From the NCBI GenBank assembly GCA_900552055.1, contig URYI01000026.1:1-17997 (forward strand): 17,997 bases of DNA. Reading direction: 5' to 3'. Below the pieces are notes generated by a model. That model made no database searches. It worked only from the letters and a program-made list of their open reading frames with translations, and had not been told where the DNA came from. Made by a program: the position numbers and the translations under genes. Positions 13,291-17,997 of the stretch are shown here, piece by piece (position 1 is the first letter of the stretch; each line of letters begins with the position of its first letter). This stretch comes from an uncultured Eubacteriales bacterium. GTDB taxonomy: Bacteria; Bacillota; Clostridia; Christensenellales; QALW01.

Positions 13291-13492
13291 AGGCGGCCGC
13301 CTTTGCACCGCGGCGGACAAGGAATAAAAGTCCCGGCGGCCGCGGCGCGCGGGCGGGATTATATTTGCCGCGGGCATGTGCCCGCGGCAAGGGCGCCGTA
13401 ATGAATGAATAGAAAGCATATAACTGGTTTAAAGAAGTAATAAAATAGGAATGGAATACTGGGGCGCCCTCCTTAAAAGGGCGGGGCGCGCC
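13291..13492 (+). repeat. GC-rich palindromic repeat, copy 1 (202 bp)
   Basis: The modules in order are: the palindrome AGGCGGCCGCCT (13291-13302); about 30 variable bases; a GC block CCGGCGGCCGCGG then CGCGCGGGCGGG, followed by TTATATTT; hairpin A, stem TTGCCGCGGGC (13365-13375), loop ATGT, stem GCCCGCGGCAA (13380-13390); GGGCGCC (13391-13397); about 65 AT-rich variable bases; its inverse GGCGCCC (13463-13469); and the end block CCTCCTTAAAAGGG then CGGGGCGCGCC. It lies 22 bases after trhP and 46 bases before the GNAT gene. Confidence 0.85.
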
Positions 13493-13538
13493 TTTTTAAC
13501 CCCTTTTAAATTAGATTTAGGCAAAGGAGTAAATAATA

Positions 13539-14105
13539 ATGCTTACACACAAAGGCACACAAAAAATTAACAACGCCCACTTTTTGCTGCGGCCGTTTTC
13601 CCCTGACGACGCACCGGACATGTATAAAAACTGGGCCAGTGATGAACGGGTATGCCGTTATCTAACATGGACTCCTCATCCGTCTCCCGAATTTACACGG
13701 CAGCTTTTAGAACTATGGTGCAAAGAATATGCAAATCCAAGCATATATAATTGGGCTATAGTATTGAATGGCAGCGCTATTGGCAATATTAGTGTAGTAC
13801 AGATAAATGAAAAAAGCGAACGGGCTGATCTAGGCTATTGTCTGGGCCACGCTTTCTGGAATCAGGGAATTATGACCCAAGTTGTCCGCAATGTAATTGA
13901 CTATCTCTTTAGCGAAATTAATTTCCACCGCATAGGAATCGCGCATGCAGTTAAAAATCCTGCGTCGGGCAGAGTTGCTCGAAAATGCGGCATGATATAT
14001 GAAGGAACCCAGCGAGAATATTATAAAAACTCCGCAGGAGAATATCTGGATTTATCGAATTACGGCATTTTAAAAAGCGATTGGGAGAAAACACAGCATC
14101 AATGA
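13539..14105 (+). CDS. GNAT acetyltransferase, RimJ/RimL type (188 aa)
   Basis: This is a single GNAT domain of the RimJ/RimL group, which acetylates N-terminal or other amines with acetyl-CoA. The strand FLLRPFSPDDAPDMYKNWAS opens the fold. The acetyl-CoA-binding segment LGYCLGHAFWNQGIMTQVVR matches the usual YWGxGxxTEA pattern. NFHRIGIAHAVKNPASGRVA and the end KCGMIYEGTQREY are standard motif B. The substrate is unknown; RimJ-type members range from ribosomal proteins to antibiotics. AAAGGAG precedes the ATG at normal spacing. The gene is flanked by inverted copies of the GC-rich repeat (copy 1 upstream, copy 2 downstream), is more AT-rich than most neighbours and ends in its own hairpin, which together suggest a separately acquired gene. 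Confidence 0.88.
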   Translation: MLTHKGTQKINNAHFLLRPFSPDDAPDMYKNWASDERVCRYLTWTPHPSPEFTRQLLELWCKEYANPSIYNWAIVLNGSAIGNISVVQINEKSERADLGYCLGHAFWNQGIMTQVVRNVIDYLFSEINFHRIGIAHAVKNPASGRVARKCGMIYEGTQREYYKNSAGEYLDLSNYGILKSDWEKTQHQ

Positions 14106-14112
14106 CACTATA

Positions 14113-14146
14113 AAACGGCTCAAAGAAATAAGCTTTTGAGCCGTTT
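14113..14146 (+). terminator. Hairpin terminator after the GNAT gene
   Basis: AAACGGCTCAAA (14113-14124) and TTTGAGCCGTTT (14135-14146) form a perfect 12-bp stem with a 10-base loop. The stem ends in T and A runs on its two sides, so it could work in both directions, serving the convergent kinase gene as well. A long T tail is missing. Confidence 0.75.
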
Positions 14147-14173
14147 GCACATCTGTTGCCCGATGATTTAGGG

Positions 14174-14374
14174 GGCGCGCCCCGCCCTTTAAAGGAGGGC
14201 GCATATTATTTTTCCTTCTCTATTTAATTATTATTATATCCAACTCTTTATATTTCTAAGTATTAAGCAGGCGCCCTTTCCGCAGGCATAAGCCTGCGGA
14301 AAATATAACCCCGCCCGCGCGCCGCGGCCGCCGAAACTTTAAGGATATCCGCAGGGATAATAAGGCGGCCGCCT
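14174..14374 (-). repeat. GC-rich palindromic repeat, copy 2, inverted (201 bp)
   Basis: This has the same modules as copy 1, read on the minus strand. The AGGCGGCCGCCT palindrome is at 14363-14374 and the end block GGCGCGCC starts at 14174. Hairpin A (14277-14302) reads on the minus strand TTTCCGCAGGC, loop TTAT, GCCTGCGGAAA. Against copy 1 two base pairs of the 11-bp stem have changed on both sides, so pairing is preserved. The AT-rich core is unrelated in detail to copy 1. The copy lies between the converging ends of the GNAT and kinase genes. Confidence 0.85.
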
Positions 14375-14427
14375 AAAAACCGATTTTAACCAACACAATA
14401 CGCAACCGCCTCGCATATGCATCCTCT

Positions 14428-15252
14428 TTACCGAACTCCTATCCAGGTCCGAGGCACACTGCCCTCTATCAGCTGGGAAAGCTTATACCGAGCATTGCCT
14501 ATAATAACCTGCGTACCATTTTTAAGGGGCTGTGTTATATACTGCAATTTAGCCCATGCTCCGTTAGCTCCAGCGCGCGAGGCGCCTATACAATGCTTCT
14601 GAGCTTCTTTAACTGCCTCCAGGGTTTCATTTATATTTGCGCCCGCAATTTCATGTATAAGGGTGGATTCATCTGCCGGATCTGCATATATCCCCTCTGT
14701 GGTAGTAAGTATTACAAGCAGGCGCGCCTTAGCAATATCCGCTATCACCGAAGCCGTTTCGTCATTATCCACACACTCTACAACATGTCCGCCGCTCTTT
14801 TTCAATCCGGCAAGTTCATAATTTCGATTTTCCTTTGCACTAACAGCGTCATTATAATTAACTATGGGAACAGCGCTTTGAAAAGCCGCCCGTTTGAGCA
14901 GTCCCAAGATATATTCTCGCTTCTGAGGGTCGTTAAAATGCTGATGTTCTACCAAAAGCTGACGCACTCCATACTGCTGAGGTATAAAGCGGCGGTAATT
15001 TTCCATTAGTATTACCTGACCCTGGGCAGCATAGTCCGTCTTTCGCGTATCATCATCCTCTGCCAGCTCATATCCCGCCCGTTTGATAAAATCCAGCCTG
15101 CCTATCTCAGCGGCACCCGAACTAACCCATATATAACCCGGCCTTAGCTGAGCTCCCAGCCGAGAAAATATATTATAGTCTATATCCATATCCTCCTTGC
15201 GTATAAGGGCCATGGAACCTATTTTCCCTACCAGTTCAAAATCAAAGACCAT
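14428..15252 (-). CDS. Amino acid kinase family protein, glutamate 5-kinase-like (274 aa)
   Basis: The amino acid kinase fold is visible: a glycine-rich start ELVGKIGSMALIRKED; WVSSGAAEIGRLDF, matching the VSSGAxxxG loop of glutamate 5-kinase; PIVNYNDAVS; then VDNDETASVIADIAKARLLV followed by LTTTEGIYADP, matching the DND and T-D-V-D-G-L-Y-T-x-DP motifs. Near the end GANGAWAKLQYI stands where G5K has GTGGMATKL. The true start is the ATG at 15252: GGGGAGAT precedes it at 7 bases, and the promoter boxes at 15317-15345 lie upstream of it. No proA or proC is nearby and there is no PUA domain. The phosphate acceptor could be glutamate or another small acid. I am sure of the family, not of the substrate. 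Confidence 0.72.
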   Translation of the reverse strand: MVFDFELVGKIGSMALIRKEDMDIDYNIFSRLGAQLRPGYIWVSSGAAEIGRLDFIKRAGYELAEDDDTRKTDYAAQGQVILMENYRRFIPQQYGVRQLLVEHQHFNDPQKREYILGLLKRAAFQSAVPIVNYNDAVSAKENRNYELAGLKKSGGHVVECVDNDETASVIADIAKARLLVILTTTEGIYADPADESTLIHEIAGANINETLEAVKEAQKHCIGASRAGANGAWAKLQYITQPLKNGTQVIIGNARYKLSQLIEGSVPRTWIGVR

Positions 15253-15316
15253 TTTTCTATCTCCCCTATATATAAAAGCATAATATGCGCAGCTAATTAA
15301 TATTGCCGCCGCAGAT

Positions 15317-15345
15317 ATTATATCAGCCTTTATCAACACAAGCAA
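15317..15345 (-). promoter_or_regulatory. Promoter of the amino acid kinase gene
   Basis: On the minus strand TTGCTT (15340-15345) and TATAAT (15317-15322) are 17 bases apart. Transcription should start near 15310, giving a leader of about 58 bases, and this supports the start codon at 15252. Confidence 0.75.
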
Positions 15346-15403
15346 ATTGTTTTTGCCTTTAAATATCCCGCAAAAGCGAAGCTGTAAAACAGGTCTTTTC
15401 CGC

Positions 15404-15432
15404 TTGATTATAACGCGGAAACCGTTTATAAT
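15404..15432 (+). promoter_or_regulatory. Promoter reading into repeat copy 3 and the mutase gene
   Basis: TTGATT (15404-15409) and TATAAT (15427-15432) are separated by 17 bases. The predicted start near 15439 is about 12 bases before repeat copy 3, so the whole repeat would be the 5' part of this transcript, ahead of the phosphohexomutase gene. Confidence 0.75.
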
Positions 15433-15450
15433 ATGGTTATGGATATACGC

Positions 15451-15615
15451 CCCGGCGACCGCGGCGCGCGGGCGGGGTTATATTTGCCGCGGGCACACGC
15501 CCGCGGCAAGGGCGCCATAATAAAAGTAATAGGATATGAATAATCAGCGGCCAATATTAGGGCTGGAAGGAATATTAAAATATTGTGCGCCCTCCTTAAA
15601 AGGGCGGGGCGCGCC
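15451..15615 (+). repeat. GC-rich palindromic repeat, copy 3, 5' shortened (165 bp)
   Basis: This copy lacks the AGGCGGCCGCCT palindrome and first variable stretch; it begins at CCCGGCGACCGCGG. Hairpin A (15484-15509) has the same stem as copy 1 with loop ACAC. GGGCGCC (15510-15516), an AT-rich core and the end block CGCCC-TCCTTAAAA-GGGCG then GGGCGCGCC (to 15615) follow. The 3' end lies 56 bases before the mutase start, close to the 46 bases seen for copy 1 and the GNAT gene. Confidence 0.85.
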
Positions 15616-15671
15616 CCTTAAGCCCTTCTGTCGGCAGCTTTAAAGCAATAAAGTAATTTTGGAGGTATGCT

Positions 15672-17213
15672 ATGCTCAGCAAAGAATGGTCTAAATTTAA
15701 AAGCGGAAGTGATATCCGCGGGGTTGCGCTCGAAGGGGTAAAGGATATGCCCATCGACCTTACCGACGAAGTAGTCGAACGGATGGCCGCCGGCTTTGGC
15801 GTATGGCTGGTAGAAAAACTGGATAAACCGGCCGAACGGCTTAAAATATCAGTAGGTCATGATTCCCGGCTGTCCGGCCCTCGCATGAAAGCGGCCGTTC
15901 TGCGCGCTCTTACACGCGCCGGCTTTACCTGCTACGATTTTTCACTTATGAGTACGCCCGGCATGTTTATGTCCTGTGTCAACCCAGAGCTTTCCTGCGA
16001 CGGTGCTATTCAGCTTACCGCTAGTCATCATCCCTTTAACCGAAACGGTTTAAAGTTTTTCACCAAAGACGGCGGTCTGGAAGGCAGCGACATCGCCCAG
16101 ATTCTTACCTATGCTCAAGATAACGCTTCCCTTCCTGAAAAAGAGGGTAAAGTAATACAGTATGATTTTCTCTCGGTGTATGCGGCAGGATTGGTCGAGA
16201 CAGTACGCAAGGGCGTTAATTCAAAAACCAATTATGAAAAGCCCCTGACCGGATTTAAGGTGGTTGTAGACGCAGGCAACGGAGCGGGCGGCTTTTATGC
16301 CCAAAAGGTGCTTGAGCCCTTAGGCGCCGATACAACAGGCAGCCAGTTCCTGGAGCCGGACGGCTCTTTCCCCAACCATATCCCTAATCCTGAAAACGAA
16401 GAAGCCATGCACGCAATAACCCGCGCTGTTCTTAACAGCAAAGCTGATATAGGTCTGATATTTGATACAGACGTGGATCGGGCCGGAGCCGTGGATTCTT
16501 CCGGCCGTGAAATTAACCGCAACCGCCTGATTGCTCTTATTTCTGCTATTCTGCTTGAGGAAACTCCCGGCGCTACCATTGTCACAGACTCCATAACCTC
16601 AAGCGGCCTCAAGCTTTTTATTGAAAACAAGTTGGGCGGAAAGCACCATCGCTTCAAAAGAGGATACAAGAATGTCATCAATGAAGCGATACGGCTTAAC
16701 AATGAAGGAATATACTGCCCTCTGGCCATTGAAACCAGCGGCCACGCCGCTTTAAAGGAAAATTATTTCCTGGATGACGGCGCTTATCTGGTTACTAAGC
16801 TGCTTATAAAGATGGCCAGACTGAAAGAGGAAGGCAAAAAGCTGGATAATCTTCTGGACGGCCTTGCCGAGCCTGTTGAAAGCAAAGAAATCCGCATGAA
16901 CCTGCTTTTGGAGGACTTTAAACCATACGGCCAGCAGGTTATAGACGAGATTGCCGCATTTGCCGAAAAAGAGCCGGGATGGCTCCCTGCCCCGGACAAT
17001 TACGAAGGTATCCGCGTTTCATTTGACAAAAACGGCGGAGACGGCTGGTTCCTGCTCAGGCTGTCCCTGCACGACCCATTAATGCCTCTTAATATAGAAT
17101 CAGACAGCGCCGGAGGCGTAAAAATCATTGCGCGAAAACTATACGAGGTTCTAAGGAAGTATGATAGATTAGATACCGTGCCGCTGAAAAATTTTATTGA
17201 CAGCGCGGACTGA
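15672..17213 (+). CDS. Phosphomannomutase/phosphoglucomutase (513 aa)
   Basis: This alpha-D-phosphohexomutase interconverts hexose 1- and 6-phosphates in the cytosol. All catalytic elements are present: KSGSDIRGVAL at the N-terminus, GHDSR (62-66), the phosphoserine loop TASHHPFNRNG (116-126, Ser118), the metal loop DTDVDR (265-270), the sugar-binding ETSGHAALKEN (354-364) and a C-terminal phosphate-binding segment RLSLHDPLMPLNIE. HHP in place of the usual HNP and the altered phosphate loop mark it as a branch different from classic PMM/PGM, so substrate choice (mannose or glucose) is open. GGAGG lies 8 bases before the ATG. The transcript should begin with repeat copy 3. It could supply sugar 1-phosphate to the nucleotidyltransferase at 4537, whose own mutase domain looks inactive; this link is inference. 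Confidence 0.9.
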   Translation: MLSKEWSKFKSGSDIRGVALEGVKDMPIDLTDEVVERMAAGFGVWLVEKLDKPAERLKISVGHDSRLSGPRMKAAVLRALTRAGFTCYDFSLMSTPGMFMSCVNPELSCDGAIQLTASHHPFNRNGLKFFTKDGGLEGSDIAQILTYAQDNASLPEKEGKVIQYDFLSVYAAGLVETVRKGVNSKTNYEKPLTGFKVVVDAGNGAGGFYAQKVLEPLGADTTGSQFLEPDGSFPNHIPNPENEEAMHAITRAVLNSKADIGLIFDTDVDRAGAVDSSGREINRNRLIALISAILLEETPGATIVTDSITSSGLKLFIENKLGGKHHRFKRGYKNVINEAIRLNNEGIYCPLAIETSGHAALKENYFLDDGAYLVTKLLIKMARLKEEGKKLDNLLDGLAEPVESKEIRMNLLLEDFKPYGQQVIDEIAAFAEKEPGWLPAPDNYEGIRVSFDKNGGDGWFLLRLSLHDPLMPLNIESDSAGGVKIIARKLYEVLRKYDRLDTVPLKNFIDSAD

Positions 17214-17232
17214 TTTATTGCCTAACAACATC

Positions 17233-17260
17233 GGCGAAGCCTTAAAGGCTTCGCCTTATT
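17233..17260 (+). terminator. Intrinsic terminator after the mutase gene
   Basis: GGCGAAGCC (17233-17241) and GGCTTCGCC (17247-17255) form a perfect 9-bp stem with loop TTAAA, followed by TTATTT. It starts 19 bases after the stop codon. Confidence 0.9.
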
Positions 17261-17325
17261 TGATTGAATACCTTTTTTAAAAAATCCCATAATATAACTG
17301 AAATTATGAAAAAGAGGCGCAGAAT

Positions 17326-17910
17326 ATGAAAAAGCTAAGCAAAATAATAAGAATACTGACCATAGCCCCTATCATAGCCGCGGTAATGCTGACAATCATA
17401 TATTTAACAAGACCTGAACAAATAGGCGGCGCCATAAATTTCATTATGTCTTTGCTATTTTTAACCGTACTGCCCGCCATTTCTTATCCCCTGCAGCCCA
17501 TTATGCCCTATTTTAAGCATCAGGGCCGGGAAGGTCAGCGCAATTTAGCCATAATTGCCGCCAATATAGGCTATATTGCCGGAATAATATATGCTTTTGC
17601 AGCCCAGACCCCTCAGGAGCTGCTTATAATTTTTCTCACATATTTTCTTTCGGGACTGCTTATAGTGCTGTTCAACAAAGCTTTGAAAATACGGGCGAGC
17701 GGGCACGCCTGCGGAATAGCAGGCCCCATAGCCATCCTCATATATTTTGTCAGCCCGTGGGCACTGCTGGGAATAGTTGTGTTGGCAGCGGCCGGGTGGG
17801 CCAGCTTAGCCATGAAGCGACACGCAAGCAAAGAGCTTGTGATAGGCTCGCTGCTCTCCATAGCCTCACTATTTATATCTGTCCTGACTGTTCGTCTGAT
17901 TGAAGGCTGA
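17326..17910 (+). CDS. PAP2-like integral membrane protein (194 aa)
   Basis: Five or six hydrophobic spans are evident (about 10-27, 36-55, 73-92, 98-115, 129-158, 170-190). Between spans lies KIRASGHACGIAGP, which matches the central SGH motif of PAP2-type lipid phosphatases with a basic residue upstream. Near the end, WASLAMKRHASKELVIGSLL resembles the third PAP2 motif, which usually has an Arg six residues before the His and an acidic residue four after it; here the Arg position is Ser and the acid is Glu. A role in lipid phosphate turnover (for example undecaprenyl-PP or phosphatidate) is possible, but the missing Arg makes activity uncertain. It is preceded by the mutase terminator, so it is probably a separate unit; AGGCGCAG gives a weak ribosome site. 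Confidence 0.6.
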   Translation: MKKLSKIIRILTIAPIIAAVMLTIIYLTRPEQIGGAINFIMSLLFLTVLPAISYPLQPIMPYFKHQGREGQRNLAIIAANIGYIAGIIYAFAAQTPQELLIIFLTYFLSGLLIVLFNKALKIRASGHACGIAGPIAILIYFVSPWALLGIVVLAAAGWASLAMKRHASKELVIGSLLSIASLFISVLTVRLIEG

Positions 17911-17933
17911 TAAAATCCACAGGAAGTATATTG

Positions 17934-17995
17934 GGCAGAGGAAAAGCTGCCAGGGAGCGGGGCGCCGCCGCGGCGTTCGCGGCCGAATGGCCGCG
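17934..17995. repeat. Run of GC-rich hairpins at the right edge
   Basis: There are three dyads in a row: GGCAG/CTGCC (17934-17951), the palindrome CGCCGCGGCG (17966-17975), and CGCGGCC-GAAT-GGCCGCG (17978-17995). The GGGGCGCC run and the 4-base hairpin loop recall the GC-rich repeat family, but the sequence is not a clear copy and is cut off by the window end. Confidence 0.4.
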
Positions 17996-17997
17996 CA

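Noticed and set aside
15253..15345. 31-residue N-terminal extension of the amino acid kinase
   Set aside because: Its start would overlap the -35 box of the predicted promoter, and the ATG at 15252 has a good ribosome site.
13291..15615. Interpretation of the GC-rich repeats as a CRISPR array or as simple terminators
   Set aside because: Copies are 165-202 bp, in both orientations and separated by genes; only parts of them resemble hairpins and they lack T tails.

Overview
The window looks like a chromosomal segment of a Firmicute, most likely an uncultured Clostridia-type bacterium. This is inferred from the gene order mltG - trmR - trhP (the B. subtilis yrrL-yrrM-yrrO order), an RNase J gene with a strong AAGGAGG site, sigma-A type promoters, a Gram-positive LexA/DinR-type SOS box, a DUF1540 protein and heavy use of ATA for isoleucine. 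No rRNA, tRNA, CRISPR array or transposase gene is visible.

Layout. 1-1430 holds a leftward promoter that leaves the window, a DUF1540 Cys-rich miniprotein, an XRE repressor with a perfect palindrome just downstream of its promoter, and an ImmA/IrrE-family protein whose metallopeptidase ligands are replaced, expressed from a promoter carrying a near-consensus SOS box. 1520-2997 holds pyrE (minus strand) and a lipoprotein (plus strand), transcribed divergently. 3054-4536 is a 1.5 kb stretch with no convincing gene. It contains a strong terminator, a DnaA-box cluster next to AT-rich DNA, a 357 bp element with 33 bp terminal inverted repeats, and a G-quadruplex-type run. 4537-6894 encodes a sugar nucleotidyltransferase / beta-helix / phosphohexomutase-like fusion whose mutase half has lost its catalytic motifs. 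7371-10983 encodes RNase J, the cell-wall lytic transglycosylase MltG and the tRNA methyltransferase TrmR. 11329-13268 holds a small lipoprotein gene and then trhP; TrhP and TrmR together form the 5-hydroxyuridine to 5-methoxyuridine pathway at tRNA position 34. 13269-15671 carries a GNAT acetyltransferase and a glutamate-5-kinase-like kinase, interleaved with three copies of a GC-rich palindromic repeat. 15672-17910 holds an intact phosphohexomutase and a PAP2-like membrane protein, and the window ends in another run of GC-rich hairpins.

The best candidates for something undescribed are: (1) the three-copy repeat of about 165-202 bp at 13291-13492, 14174-14374 and 15451-15615, whose central hairpin differs between copies by compensatory base-pair changes and which in one copy starts about 12 nt after a near-ideal promoter; (2) the SOS-boxed pseudo-ImmA paired with an XRE repressor; and (3) the DnaA-box cluster and inverted-repeat element in the 1.5 kb gap. 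All functional assignments come from reading motifs; no database search was run.
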